Positions 17,661-26,537 are shown, numbered from the stretch's first letter. The stretch: 64,000 nt of DNA from Odoribacter sp. Z80 (GCF_009935865.1 NZ_QWEL01000004.1:124001-188000); one strand, 5' to 3'. Notes: generated by a model from the sequence alone, not told the origin. Made by a program: numbers and translations.

Positions 17661-18998
17661 ATGAAAAACTATTTACTTTCCATTTGGCTTTTTTGCACAC
17701 TTCCGCTTTTTTCACAAGATATAACGGGTATATGGTACGGTTATCCCGACCTGAAGACCCACCGGCTTCGGTTAATCATAGAATTGCAACAGCAAAAAGA
17801 TGTCTGCTCGGCAACACTCAAAATTCCGGATTTATCAGACCGGATTTATCCAGCCACAAAAGCAGATTTTATAAATACCCCATTCAATCTGGAATTTCCG
17901 GATGCCGACATCTCCTGTCAGATAAACAGACAAACAGACAAACAACTTCATGGAACTCTGACACAGGACGGCTACACATTTCCCCTGATACTAAGCAGAC
18001 AACCGGTTGTATTCCACCGGCCGCAAACACCGCGACCGCCTTTTCCCTATCGTTCGGAAGAAGTCACTTTCCGGAACGAAGCAGCCGGGATTACCCTGGC
18101 AGGAACCCTGACTCTCCCCTTGACCCCAACGACAAAAAAAGCTGTACTTTTTATCTCCGGCAGCGGTCCTCAGGATCGGGACAATACCTTTCACGAACAC
18201 AAAACTTTTCTGGTTATAGCCGATTACCTTGCCCGAAACGGTATTGCCAGCTTGCGAGTAGACGATCGGGGCACCGGAGCCTCCACAGGTAATTTCAACG
18301 CTTCAGGACTCCCGGATTTCGAAACCGATGCCTACACTGCTTTACAATACCTGAAACAACGGCCGGAGATTCGACCGGACAGCATCGGCATAATCGGACA
18401 TAGCGAAGGCGCTTTCATCGCCTTCAGCCTGGCTGCCCGCAAAGAAGTAGCTTTTATCATTACCCTGGCGGGAGGAGGTGTCAACGGAAGTGAACTATTG
18501 CTCCTGCAACGGGCAGCCCTTCTGCGGGCAAGCGGCGCCAAAGAGGAATTCATCAACACTTACAACCAATATATGCAGCAAGCCCAGGAAATCGTTTTGC
18601 AAACAGCGGATGCACAAACCTGCGAACGCAAGCTAACCGAACTTTTTGCCGGTACTCCCCTGGCAGGACAAGCATCTGAAACCACCCGACAACTCTATAA
18701 TCCCGGCAAAATCGAATTACTGAAATATGACCCAGAATGGGATTTCCCCGAAATCACCTGCCCCGTACTGGCCCTAAACGGAGACAAAGACTGTCAGGTT
18801 CCAGTAGAAAATCTCACTTATATCCATAAAGGAATCACCACAAACGGCAACCTGCAAGTAACCACAATTGCCTATCCCGGCCTGAACCACATGTTCCAGA
18901 CTGCCGATAAAGGATTGCCCGTTGAATATTCCGACATTGAAGAAACCATCTGCCCAAAAGTCACAAAAGACATCATAAAATGGATAAAGGCACAATAA
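17661..18998 (+). CDS. Exported alpha/beta-hydrolase (serine hydrolase)
   Basis: 445 residues with a signal peptide (MKNYLLSIWLFCTLPLFSQ). Residues ~20-125 form a small beta domain (ITGIWYGYPDLKTHRLRLI) seen in related Bacteroidota hydrolases, and ~140-445 are the alpha/beta fold: oxyanion region ISGSGPQDRD, nucleophile elbow GHSEGAF (Ser near 253), acid in LNGDKDCQVP and His in GLNHMFQ. It probably hydrolyses an ester or amide in the periplasm; the substrate cannot be read from the sequence. It is monocistronic and divergent from the sigma gene. Confidence 0.88.
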   Translation: MKNYLLSIWLFCTLPLFSQDITGIWYGYPDLKTHRLRLIIELQQQKDVCSATLKIPDLSDRIYPATKADFINTPFNLEFPDADISCQINRQTDKQLHGTLTQDGYTFPLILSRQPVVFHRPQTPRPPFPYRSEEVTFRNEAAGITLAGTLTLPLTPTTKKAVLFISGSGPQDRDNTFHEHKTFLVIADYLARNGIASLRVDDRGTGASTGNFNASGLPDFETDAYTALQYLKQRPEIRPDSIGIIGHSEGAFIAFSLAARKEVAFIITLAGGGVNGSELLLLQRAALLRASGAKEEFINTYNQYMQQAQEIVLQTADAQTCERKLTELFAGTPLAGQASETTRQLYNPGKIELLKYDPEWDFPEITCPVLALNGDKDCQVPVENLTYIHKGITTNGNLQVTTIAYPGLNHMFQTADKGLPVEYSDIEETICPKVTKDIIKWIKAQ

Positions 18999-19015
18999 AA
19001 CAGGTGCTTAAAACA

Positions 19016-19055
19016 AAACAGGAGCTATAGGAAATTCTTCCCATAGCCCCTGCTT
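19016..19055 (-). terminator. Terminator after the KGG-motif gene
   Basis: CAGGAGCTATAGGAA and TTCCCATAGCCCCTG pair with a few mismatches around a short loop. On the minus strand the hairpin is followed by TTTTGTTTT, fitting the end of the 19122-19370 gene. It could also slow transcription from the hydrolase gene. Confidence 0.55.
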
Positions 19056-19121
19056 CATCCTAAACAACCGTGACAGCATTTATAACAGAAAAGCTGCCGC
19101 CATATTCAAGTCAAAAGAAGT

Positions 19122-19370
19122 CTATTTTCCACTCTCTTTTTTACGGCTGCTGCCACGTGAAGTCTCGTCGCTCTTATGGCTGGTTTTGGCAGGTTGTTCC
19201 TGACTGCCACTCTGAGTGCGGCTACCTGATTGAGTACGGCTGCTCTGTGAGCTGCGACTTCCACTGCGAGAAGTTTCACCACCCTTACGGCCTGCTTCTA
19301 CATGTTGTTCGTGGCTGCCTCCCTGAGTATGACTACCACTGTTTCCTGCTTTTTGATTTTCCTTGTTCAT
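19122..19370 (-). CDS. Small hydrophilic protein with KGG motif (stress-type hydrophilin)
   Basis: 82 residues, almost entirely Ser, Gly, Gln, Lys, Arg, Glu and Thr, with no hydrophobic core. It contains one AGRKGGE motif like those in KGG-repeat proteins (YciG, GsiB, conidiation proteins), then a low-complexity tail of SRSSQSSRTQSGS type. Such proteins are intrinsically disordered and often made in stationary phase or during desiccation. It is the first of three disordered-protein genes in tandem on the minus strand, opposite a Mn-catalase. The hydrophilin role is inferred from composition only. Confidence 0.7.
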   Translation of the reverse strand: MNKENQKAGNSGSHTQGGSHEQHVEAGRKGGETSRSGSRSSQSSRTQSGSRTQSGSQEQPAKTSHKSDETSRGSSRKKESGK

Positions 19371-19437
19371 CGTACTTGTATTAAAAATTATACATTCATA
19401 GAAACGTAATTTACCTTCTATTATTCTCCCAATTCAA

Positions 19438-19593
19438 TTATTTTCCCGTTTTACTGCTCTGAGAACCCGATTTGGAAGATTTTGCCTGAACACTCTTTCC
19501 GCTACTATTTTTAGAAGATGAGCATCCTTTAGAAGTCCCGCTGCTCTGAGAAGCTGTACTTCTGGTTTTCGTTTTTTTACTTTCTTCTTTCAT
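19438..19593 (-). CDS. 51-residue Ser/Lys-rich disordered protein
   Basis: ATG at 19593 to TAA at 19440-19438. The product starts MKEESKKTKTRSTASQSSG and ends SGSQSSKTGK; it is about half Ser and Lys with a single Cys. It resembles the tail of the neighbouring 82-residue protein (SQSS/TQSGS runs), and both flanking genes encode disordered proteins in the same direction, which supports it as a real small gene. No known domain. Confidence 0.55.
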   Translation of the reverse strand: MKEESKKTKTRSTASQSSGTSKGCSSSKNSSGKSVQAKSSKSGSQSSKTGK

Positions 19594-19650
19594 AACTAAC
19601 AATTTAAGTGAATATTAAAAATGATTCTCTCATTCCTCAAACGATCCTCC

Positions 19651-20328
19651 TCACCGGATAGTCCCCTGACCTGTTGTATTCTCTTTACCGGAAGGTTTAT
19701 CTTTTGAAGAAAAAGTATCAGTAGTTTTCCTCAGTTCTTCATGGGCATCCCGGATTTTGTCATCAGCCTTATCCATTTTCTTTTCAGCTTTTTCCATTTT
19801 TCTGACCCCATCGTTTTCATATCCCTGGGCAAATTTATCCTGAGCTTTGTCCAATTTCTTTTCGGCTTTATCCATCTTTTTTTCGGCCTTCTCGTACTTA
19901 TCCTCAGCCCGTTCACTATGATTCTTGCCTGTCCAAGCGTCCATCTTTTCCCCTACCTTATCCTTCAGATTATTCATCTTATCTTCAGCTTTATCAGCCC
20001 ATTCATTGATTTTATTCTTCGTCTTATCAGTCCAGTCATTTACTTTATCCCCCACTTTGTCTGAAGATTCACGAGTTTTCTCTCCCATTGTGCGGGCACC
20101 TTCGTTCACCTGTTCACGAAGGTTTGCAGAACGCTGTTCTGTCTTACCCGAGCCGATTTCACTTTCCCGGATTTTCCCGTACTGCGTCTCATCCGACTGC
20201 ACATGGTGTTCCTGCTTCGTTTGCTGTCCCCGGTAATTCTCATTACCCATCGGTGCTCCTTGTTGTGAAGATTGTTCCGGTTTTTCCTGGTAATCTTCAC
20301 GCCCCTGGTTGTTTGTACCTGTTTGCAT
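19651..20328 (-). CDS. LEA-like charged amphipathic protein
   Basis: 225 residues. The first ~55 are Gln/Asn/Gly-rich; ~70-200 are a long run of repeats such as DKVGDKVNDWTDKTKNKINE and AEKKMDKAEKKLDKAQDK with about 11-residue periodicity, the hallmark of group-3 LEA-type proteins; the tail is disordered. No signal peptide. It should form amphipathic helices on drying or membrane contact. Its start region faces the Mn-catalase gene across a 379-bp divergent interval, so shared stress control is likely but unproved. Confidence 0.75.
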   Translation of the reverse strand: MQTGTNNQGREDYQEKPEQSSQQGAPMGNENYRGQQTKQEHHVQSDETQYGKIRESEIGSGKTEQRSANLREQVNEGARTMGEKTRESSDKVGDKVNDWTDKTKNKINEWADKAEDKMNNLKDKVGEKMDAWTGKNHSERAEDKYEKAEKKMDKAEKKLDKAQDKFAQGYENDGVRKMEKAEKKMDKADDKIRDAHEELRKTTDTFSSKDKPSGKENTTGQGTIR

Positions 20329-20707
20329 AATCTCTAAATTTAGTTGTTAATATTTGATAGCCAGCCATTCAATCAACCGTCTACCGAAATTGTTTACAGT
20401 ATAAACGCCATTCCATCTTCTATGTTAGTTAAATACAACACAAAAAACATTAATAAAACACTGTATTTCAATAATATATGTATTTATTGATAAAATTTAT
20501 CCAGCCATTTCCCTGCCTGTATTTTCTTTTACCTCAAATCCCTCATAAAACTTCCGTCGAAAATATCCGGCAGAATTACACTCTATAATAATGCTTATAT
20601 TTTTTTACAGAACAAACATTGTAAATCAACGTTTTACCAATAAGATATGTCCGTCAAAACGGAATATTCATTTATCAACCCTATTATTAATCTAAAACCA
20701 ATGAATT
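20329..20707. other. Divergent regulatory interval between LEA-like and Mn-catalase genes
   Basis: 379 bp, AT-rich. It must hold both promoters. I found no exact TAnnTTTG box close to either start; TATATTTTTT near 20597 lacks the G. The lack of a consensus box could mean an alternative sigma factor. No gene is seen. Confidence 0.45.
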
Positions 20708-21670
20708 ATGTTTTACCATGTAAAAGAGTTGCAATTCAATGCCAGGGTTTCCGAACCCGACCCGCGTTTCGCACGTGTATTGCTTGAAGCATTCGGCGGA
20801 GCCAATGGAGAGTTAAAATCGGCCTTACAATATTTCGTACAGGCTTTCAGTTGCCACAATCCCTTCCCGGACAAATACGATATGTTGATGGACATCGCTA
20901 CCGAAGAATTCGGACACCTTGAAATCGTAGGAGCTACCATCCAAATGTTATTGGGAAGTGTCGGCGGCGAAATGAAAAACGTAGTGGAAGATACCCCCCT
21001 TCATACTATGATGAGCGGCAAAGCTGCAAAAGAAGACCTCATTCATCAGGCATTCACCTATCCGCATTTTCTGGTAGGTGCACCTGGCAGCCCGGCCCTT
21101 ACCGACAGCAATGGTAATCCCTGGTGTGCCAGTTATGTTTCTGCAACTGCCGATTTAACAGTCGATCTCCGTTCCAACATGGCAGGTGAATGCCGGGCCA
21201 AAATTGGCTACGAAAACCTGATTCCATTAACCGACGACCCATTAGTAAAAGAAACACTTGTATTCCTGATGACCAGGGAAGTAACTCATTACCAGCAATT
21301 CGAAGCAGCCTTAGCCACCATTCAGCCCAATTTTCCACCGGCTGTATTCCAGACCTCCCCGAAATACAGCAATCTTTATTTCAACATGTCACAGGGCGAA
21401 GATGCCCGGGGCCCCTGGAACCAAGGAAAAAGTACCCAGTTACAGGAAGAATGGCAATACATTGCTGACCCCCTGAAATACGTAAGGGAAACAAACGGAC
21501 TTGTGGACGCCGAACCGCAAGGAACAAACCGCACCGAAGAATCTGTTGAAAAAGCAGATAAAAAATTGGCGCAAGAACGGAGCAATGAAATTCTGTCAGC
21601 AACACCCTCCAAAAATATCCAATGGAACAAACAACAACCCGGCTCAAAAGACAAAAAGCAGCCCCTTTAG
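20708..21670 (+). CDS. Manganese catalase
   Basis: 320 residues starting MFYHVKELQF. Four-helix bundle with the dimanganese ligands placed as in the family: Glu35 (NGELKSAL), Glu66/67 and His70 (EEFGHLE), Glu near 161 (AGECRAKIGYE) and His194 (REVTHYQQFE). The signature segments GAPGSPALTDSNGNPW and YFNMSQGEDARGPWNQG are present, and the C-terminal ~45 residues are a disordered Lys/Glu-rich extension. It breaks down hydrogen peroxide without haem, useful to an anaerobe exposed to oxygen. Its neighbours are disordered stress proteins on the other strand. Confidence 0.95.
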   Translation: MFYHVKELQFNARVSEPDPRFARVLLEAFGGANGELKSALQYFVQAFSCHNPFPDKYDMLMDIATEEFGHLEIVGATIQMLLGSVGGEMKNVVEDTPLHTMMSGKAAKEDLIHQAFTYPHFLVGAPGSPALTDSNGNPWCASYVSATADLTVDLRSNMAGECRAKIGYENLIPLTDDPLVKETLVFLMTREVTHYQQFEAALATIQPNFPPAVFQTSPKYSNLYFNMSQGEDARGPWNQGKSTQLQEEWQYIADPLKYVRETNGLVDAEPQGTNRTEESVEKADKKLAQERSNEILSATPSKNIQWNKQQPGSKDKKQPL

Positions 21671-22131
21671 AAACCAATATTTTCTATACTACATTTACAA
21701 AAATGCCCTGTATGTTAACATGCAGGGCATTTTTACATTTTCCGTTTTCTCAGAACATAGGCTTCGTACGTTTCAATGTCGTGAAAATGATTTTTCAATG
21801 AACTGCCGCTCATCTTCTGACTTTTCACATTCCCTAAAATTGGGTGTATTATCCTAAGATAAATTGACTTTAAAATAAACGGATAGAAACAATATACTCA
21901 CTATTTACCAAATTCCCGTATATTTAATTTTTGTGCAAAAAGCCATAAAAGTATGGAATCTTTATACCTTTAGGACATACATTGAATAGCTGATAACCAG
22001 ATAATCTCATGTGTTAATTTGTAAATGAGAAGATTGTCCGGAAGTGGCTTAATCCTAAAATGGCTGAGTTCTGTTTTTGGAATTGCTCTGGACTTCCGGA
22101 CGCCTTCATTAGAATTTTAATTTATAAGATT
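21671..22131. other. Non-coding stretch before the retropepsin/PDZ gene
   Basis: 461 bp. It holds the Mn-catalase terminator (21700-21734), then AT-rich DNA, then a perfect 10-bp inverted repeat GTCCGGAAGT (22036-22045) / ACTTCCGGAC (22092-22101) that could fold in the 5' leader of the next gene. No gene recognised. Confidence 0.5.
21700..21735 (+). terminator. Terminator of the Mn-catalase gene
   Basis: AAAATGCCCTGTATG and CATGCAGGGCATTTT form a near-perfect stem around TTAA, followed by a T run; 30 bp after the stop codon. Confidence 0.85.
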
Positions 22132-23370
22132 ATGAAAGTAATAAATATTCCTTATTTGTTGTTTATTGTTTTATTGGGAGTGTTGTGCAGTTGTCGGCAA
22201 CAGGTGGACACATCCAATCGGAGTTATTTTACCTTTGATCTGAAAGACAGAAAAGTGGCGATTCCCGTACAGTTAAACGATAGTGTAACGGTAAAATTGG
22301 TGTTTGATTCTGGGGATAATTTTGGCTATAATTTTGAGTTTGTAACTTTGGACAGCAGTATATTGTCGGTCAATCCGTCTTTATCTCAAAATCACGTATG
22401 GGGCACAATACCTTGGGGTGTTGCATGGAGTATGGTCAAAGAGCCGGCAATACTCTATGATTCGATGCAACTAAAGTTGAAACTTGGCAGAACTGACTTT
22501 GTCTATTCAGGAATATGTGCATGGTCTTATAAAAAATATATGAATAGCACTCTTGCTGACGGGATGTTCAATATTCCCAAAAGCGATACGACACACGTAT
22601 GGGAGTTGAACTTTGAGAACAATTATATGGAAGTTCATTCCGCAGATGGCTACCAGTTTCCGAAAAATTGTATACTGTTACCGTTGGAAATCTCGGACTA
22701 TAGCCCTTTTTTTGTCACCTTGCCGTTAAAAGTTTGCTTTTCGAACCAGGATACTCTTACTATTTATCAAAAGTTTTTTATTGATACCGGACTTTCCAAG
22801 GATATTGTCTTTTTGTTAGGAACACAGGAGCAGGACTATCTGCATCAAAGGGAAGATGCGGTATGGTTGCAGGATTTAGGTCGTTATACACGGTATTATA
22901 CGGTGACAGGGACGTTGTTTAATGATTTACGGTTGGATTCCTTGCGTCTTTATACGCTGGACTATAAAAATTCCGTGTCTCATCCGTATGTTATCGGTTT
23001 GAACTTTCTAAAACGTTTCAATGTCTTTTTCGACATGAAAAACAAGCATCTCGGCTTGCAACCTCTCCGTCATTTTAAGCGTCTGGTGAATCCTTTGTAC
23101 CAACGTTTCCATTATTCGACTCGGAAGAGCCAGGATGGCAGATTTATTGTGAATTGTGTAGGCAATTACAAAGAAAATTATTATAAGACGGCGGGCTTGC
23201 AAGTGGGTGATGAAATTGTTTCCATAGAGGGCATCCCCTACGGTGAAATCACTTTGGAAACAGCCAATCAATTACGTTTGCTGGATGCTTTGGCTGTAAG
23301 TATAGTACGTAACGGTAAGCCACAGACTTTACATGTGAAAATAGACCGTAATGAACCCACAGGAGATTAG
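22132..23370 (+). CDS. Lipoprotein with retropepsin-like and PDZ domains
   Basis: 412 residues from the ATG at 22132; an upstream in-frame ATG at 22060 would add 24 non-signal residues and is less likely. Signal peptide with lipobox VLCSC (Cys21). Two aspartyl-protease-like motifs, LVFDSG (Asp59) and FFIDTG (Asp218), mark the halves of a pepsin/retropepsin-like fold (~30-330), and ~345-412 are a PDZ domain (AGLQVGDEIVSIEG). Bacteroidota encode many such exported aspartyl-protease-like proteins with a C-terminal PDZ. The first motif has Ser instead of Thr, so activity is uncertain. It is alone on its strand. Confidence 0.8.
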   Translation: MKVINIPYLLFIVLLGVLCSCRQQVDTSNRSYFTFDLKDRKVAIPVQLNDSVTVKLVFDSGDNFGYNFEFVTLDSSILSVNPSLSQNHVWGTIPWGVAWSMVKEPAILYDSMQLKLKLGRTDFVYSGICAWSYKKYMNSTLADGMFNIPKSDTTHVWELNFENNYMEVHSADGYQFPKNCILLPLEISDYSPFFVTLPLKVCFSNQDTLTIYQKFFIDTGLSKDIVFLLGTQEQDYLHQREDAVWLQDLGRYTRYYTVTGTLFNDLRLDSLRLYTLDYKNSVSHPYVIGLNFLKRFNVFFDMKNKHLGLQPLRHFKRLVNPLYQRFHYSTRKSQDGRFIVNCVGNYKENYYKTAGLQVGDEIVSIEGIPYGEITLETANQLRLLDALAVSIVRNGKPQTLHVKIDRNEPTGD

Positions 23371-23460
23371 CGGATTAAATACTAATCATAAAATAGAAAT
23401 ACAATAAACGATCAGTTAAGCAATTTTAATATTGAAACAGAATACGGTAATTTGCTAACA

Positions 23461-23676
23461 ATGATTACAAAGAAAAAGGCGGAAACGTTGATGCTGGATT
23501 GGTTCGGAAGCGAACCTTTGATGTATTTTGACGAAGTGATTGCTAAATTTCGGAATTTTCGCAAAAAGCGATTTCGGAATGTCTTTTTAGGTTTTACACA
23601 GCAAATCACGACGAACGGAATCCTGCTCAATGAAAAACGAATCCGTATGATGAATTATGAGCAGACACTTTTTTGA
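23461..23676 (+). CDS. Small hypothetical protein, possibly a gene remnant
   Basis: 71 residues from the ATG at 23461: MITKKKAETLMLDWFGSEP then a basic stretch (KFRNFRKKRFRNVFLGF). No known domain or ribosome-binding site recognised. It may be a degraded piece of a mobile-element gene, given the repeats that follow and the tRNA gene next door. Confidence 0.3.
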   Translation: MITKKKAETLMLDWFGSEPLMYFDEVIAKFRNFRKKRFRNVFLGFTQQITTNGILLNEKRIRMMNYEQTLF

Positions 23677-23708
23677 CAACAAGCCATAAATCAGGCATTT
23701 ACTTTAAA

Positions 23709-23756
23709 AATCGTTACTAAAATCATCGTACTGTTTTTAGTAACGATTTAGTAACG
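23709..23756. repeat. Inverted and direct repeats near tRNA-Ser
   Basis: Perfect 14-bp arms AATCGTTACTAAAA and TTTTAGTAACGATT with a 12-bp spacer; the TTTAGTAACG part is repeated once more directly after. No T run follows, so it is not an obvious terminator; it could be a protein-binding or recombination site. Confidence 0.5.
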
Positions 23757-23817
23757 GAACTTTGTCCAAACGGGGCTTTTTCGTGTCTTTGAGATATTCA
23801 ATAGAGAAAAGAAAAAA

Positions 23818-23848
23818 TCCCGTAAAACCTTGATTTTACAGGGTTTGT
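23818..23848 (-). terminator. Terminator of tRNA-Ser
   Basis: On the minus strand CCCTGTAAAATC pairs with GGTTTTACGGG, followed by ATTTTTTC, about 35 bp after the tRNA 3' end. Confidence 0.75.
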
Positions 23849-23881
23849 CGTATATTGTCCCCCATTCGTATCTGGAGTTCG

Positions 23882-23970
<89 letters not shown>

Positions 23971-23998
23971 AGAGTGCTGAATTGCACTATTGCGACGA

Positions 23999-24006
23999 CA
24001 AAAGTA
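23999..24006 (-). promoter_or_regulatory. -7 box for tRNA-Ser
   Basis: Minus-strand TACTTTTG (TAnnTTTG), 29 bp before the mature tRNA 5' end. Confidence 0.6.
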
Positions 24007-24052
24007 GTGCTTTTTCGTAAACCTACAAAACTTTTACTACTATTTTTAAGAA

Positions 24053-24505
24053 TTATTTCTTGACAGCAGAGTTGCAACACAGCTTTTCAAACAATTGCCG
24101 CTGAAACTTACGTTCTGCCTCTCCCAGTCTCCAAACCTTTGAAGCAGGAAGGATGCCTGTCATACGCTGATAATATTCCTTCTTTATCTTCTGCAATTCA
24201 TCTTCCCATGCTAATTTTTTACCAATGGCTTCCGCATACTTCTCTTCTGCCAAAGCAGAAGCCTTATTCACCTCATTCGCTCCTTTGCGCATTTGTCCTT
24301 CAATCTCTCTTCTCTTTTTCCGCATTTCATTGTACAAAGGCCAGAACACTGCAGCTTCCGAAGGAGACAAATCCAATTCCTGAGTAAAAAAAGCAACCTT
24401 CTGGGCCTCAAATTCTTTCCGTTTTTCCTCTGTCAGTTTTCCCTGGGCAACCGCCATACTACCTCCCCCTGCCAGTAACAGCAATAACAATATTATATTT
24501 TTCAT
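24053..24505 (-). CDS. Exported helical protein of a sigma/anti-sigma operon
   Basis: 150 residues from the ATG at 24505, chosen because it gives a clean signal peptide (MKNIILLLLLLAGGGSMAVAQ); a longer frame upstream overlaps the anti-sigma gene. The mature part is helical and charged, with KVAFFTQELDLSPSEAAVFW and PLYNEMRKKRREIE. It is laid out like the Spy/CpxP/ZraP kind of periplasmic helical proteins, which often follow sigma/anti-sigma pairs in Bacteroidota; the assignment is by layout only. It lies 17 bp after the anti-sigma gene and is probably co-transcribed and stress-responsive. Confidence 0.75.
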   Translation of the reverse strand: MKNIILLLLLLAGGGSMAVAQGKLTEEKRKEFEAQKVAFFTQELDLSPSEAAVFWPLYNEMRKKRREIEGQMRKGANEVNKASALAEEKYAEAIGKKLAWEDELQKIKKEYYQRMTGILPASKVWRLGEAERKFQRQLFEKLCCNSAVKK

Positions 24506-24521
24506 ATCCAAATTTTTATCA

Positions 24522-24911
24522 TCAGTAATTTTCTGCATATAACAACTCATAACTATCCATTTCGGAAAACAGATACTCAATAATTTCCTCATTTGTCGGA
24601 TTGAAACGGGCATCAAAAACATTTTCTTCAGTTATCTCCAAATGCTGCACCACCTCACCGCCTTGTTTTATGACCATCTGGTGTTTATCAACCACAGCCG
24701 GTAAGATAATCTGTACCACAAATAAAGCAAGTAAAAAAACACCTGTTAATCCCAGATAAGGCTTGACAAGTAACCAAATCCCCTCTTTCCGATGCTTCTC
24801 CCGCTTCCCCACCTGTTCCATCAACCGGTCTTCCAACTGTTCAAAATAACCATCCGGTACAGAAAAAGGATTTTTCTTTTCGTATTTTTTATTGAAATTG
24901 TCCATACTCAT
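24522..24911 (-). CDS. Membrane-bound anti-sigma-type protein
   Basis: 129 residues. The cytoplasmic N-terminus contains NPFSVPDGYFEQLEDRL, a pattern common in small proteins encoded beside ECF sigma genes in Bacteroidota; one membrane segment follows (~52-72, LGLTGVFLLALFVVQIILP), then an acidic C-terminal domain of about 55 residues. Its ATG overlaps the sigma-factor stop by 4 bp, so the two are translationally coupled. Role inferred: sequesters the sigma factor until an envelope signal arrives. Confidence 0.75.
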   Translation of the reverse strand: MSMDNFNKKYEKKNPFSVPDGYFEQLEDRLMEQVGKREKHRKEGIWLLVKPYLGLTGVFLLALFVVQIILPAVVDKHQMVIKQGGEVVQHLEITEENVFDARFNPTNEEIIEYLFSEMDSYELLYAENY

Positions 24912-25471
24912 CCATTTAAGGTGTCTACAATTTTCAAATTTGCTTCTATCTTCTTCACAGCATTGTAATAAGTTGCCTTCAAAGTACCGACAGCGACTCC
25001 CAATATCTGTGCCATATCTTCATAAGACAAATCATCAAAATACTTCATATTGAAAACCAATCGCTGACGGTCGGATAAAGTCAGAATTGCCCTTTGCAAT
25101 TCCCTCTGAATCTCATCCCCCGAAAAATAATGGTCACTCACCAACGTATCCTCCAGCCAGGTAGAAATCTCATCAGTACTCCCATAAACTTTACGCCTCT
25201 TTTCATTCAGGAAATTCAAAGCTTCATTCGTAGCAATCCGGTACATCCATGTAAAAAGCTTTGATTCATAGCGGAATTCTTTCAACCCTTGCCAAATCTT
25301 CACAAACACATTTTGCAGTACATCATCCGTATCTTCATGACCAATCAGAATTTTACGGATATGCCAGTAAAGCCGTTCCTTATACTGATTTACCAACAAG
25401 CGGAAAGCCCGCTGTTCCTGCTTCTCTGCATGAAACAAAGTAATGATATATTCATCCTCAAAGACTTCCAT
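24908..25471 (-). CDS. ECF-type RNA polymerase sigma factor (RpoE-like)
   Basis: 187 residues. Region 2 at ~25-95 (DVLQNVFVKIWQGL, FTWMYRIATNEALNFL) and region 4 at ~125-180 (LSYEDMAQILGVAVGTLKATYYNA). It is first in a three-gene operon with a membrane anti-sigma protein and an exported helical protein. A TATTTTTG -7 box lies at 25501-25508. It is a different subgroup from the FecI-like sigma factor at 17 kb. Confidence 0.93.
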   Translation of the reverse strand: MEVFEDEYIITLFHAEKQEQRAFRLLVNQYKERLYWHIRKILIGHEDTDDVLQNVFVKIWQGLKEFRYESKLFTWMYRIATNEALNFLNEKRRKVYGSTDEISTWLEDTLVSDHYFSGDEIQRELQRAILTLSDRQRLVFNMKYFDDLSYEDMAQILGVAVGTLKATYYNAVKKIEANLKIVDTLNG

Positions 25472-25500
25472 TGGCGTTTTTACTGCTTTCTAAATATAGA

Positions 25501-25508
25501 CAAAAATA
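25501..25508 (-). promoter_or_regulatory. -7 box for the RpoE-like sigma operon
   Basis: Minus-strand TATTTTTG (TAnnTTTG) 29 bp before the ATG; it overlaps the 3' end of the neighbouring glycosyltransferase region. Confidence 0.5.
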
Positions 25509-25520
25509 AACTCTTAAAGT

Positions 25521-26537
25521 TTATTCAGACAGTTGTGAAAAAGCACGGATATGCTTAAAATAATATTGAAAGACTATACATCCCCGGTAGATACAACGGT
25601 CTGTACCCTCTTGCCCTGAGGGTTGATAATAAGCTTTCATCTTCCCGAACTCACGATAAGCCAACCAAACAGACCGGGCATTCTTCCATTCTCCTTTTGC
25701 CAGAAACAAAACCAGCGCTGCCAAATCCAATCCCCAACGTTGCCACCTCACCTGACGCCACTGACTGATGGTCAGATTTTTATATAGCATAAGCAGATTA
25801 TTGCGATAATTCAAAAATAACTTCCGGGGATGGTTCATAGGCAGCGACCCTCCTCCCAAATGGTAAACAACCGAGGCTGGAACGACTTTCAACACCCCTC
25901 CTTTATTCCGCAACCGCCAACACAAATCAATTTCTTCCATATGGGCAAAAAAATGTTCATCCAATCCCCCAACCCGTAAATAATCAGCCCTTCTGATACA
26001 CAGGGCAGCACCACTGCACCAAAATACTTCCGCCGGTTCATCGTATTGTCCCCGGTCCACTTCCGTTACATTTAAAATGCGGCCCCGGCAAAAGGGAAAT
26101 CCCAAACGGTCGATATATCCGCCACAAGCCCCGGCATACTCAAACTTATCTTTCTCCCGCCAGGACTTGATTTTCGGCTGCACAGCCATCACCTCCCGCT
26201 CCTTCTCCAACATTTCTACCAAGGGATCCAGCCACCCTTCCGTTACCTCCACATCACTATTCAACAAAACCACGATTTCCTCCTCCCTCTCCTTAACCGC
26301 CCGGTTATATCCTCCGGCAAACCCATAATTCCGGTCATAGCAAACCAGCTCTACCGAAGGAAATCCCTGCTTGACTACCTCCACTGAACAATCTTCAGAA
26401 GCATTATCCACCACCACTACCTTTCCCAATGCGGAAGGCGTATATTCCACCACGGAAGGCAAAAATTTCTGCAATAATTTTTCACCATTCCAATTTAATA
26501 TAATCACTGCCACTTTAACCATATCCATCCCTTTCAT
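25521..26537 (-). CDS. Family 2 glycosyltransferase
   Basis: 338 residues. GT-A fold with VAVIILNWNGEKLL at the start, the sugar-nucleotide loop VVVDNASEDCS and the metal-site motif LLNSDVEV; the C-terminal part carries the WRLRNKGG and YHLGGGSLP segments of rhamnosyl/other GT2 transferases. It adds a sugar to a glycolipid or polysaccharide at the inner membrane face. The start is taken as the ATG at 26537 because it overlaps the acyltransferase stop by 4 bp (ATGA); ATGs at 26528 and 26522 are alternatives. The pairing with a lipid A acyltransferase points to lipid A/LPS or another envelope glycolipid. Confidence 0.9.
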   Translation of the reverse strand: MKGMDMVKVAVIILNWNGEKLLQKFLPSVVEYTPSALGKVVVVDNASEDCSVEVVKQGFPSVELVCYDRNYGFAGGYNRAVKEREEEIVVLLNSDVEVTEGWLDPLVEMLEKEREVMAVQPKIKSWREKDKFEYAGACGGYIDRLGFPFCRGRILNVTEVDRGQYDEPAEVFWCSGAALCIRRADYLRVGGLDEHFFAHMEEIDLCWRLRNKGGVLKVVPASVVYHLGGGSLPMNHPRKLFLNYRNNLLMLYKNLTISQWRQVRWQRWGLDLAALVLFLAKGEWKNARSVWLAYREFGKMKAYYQPSGQEGTDRCIYRGCIVFQYYFKHIRAFSQLSE

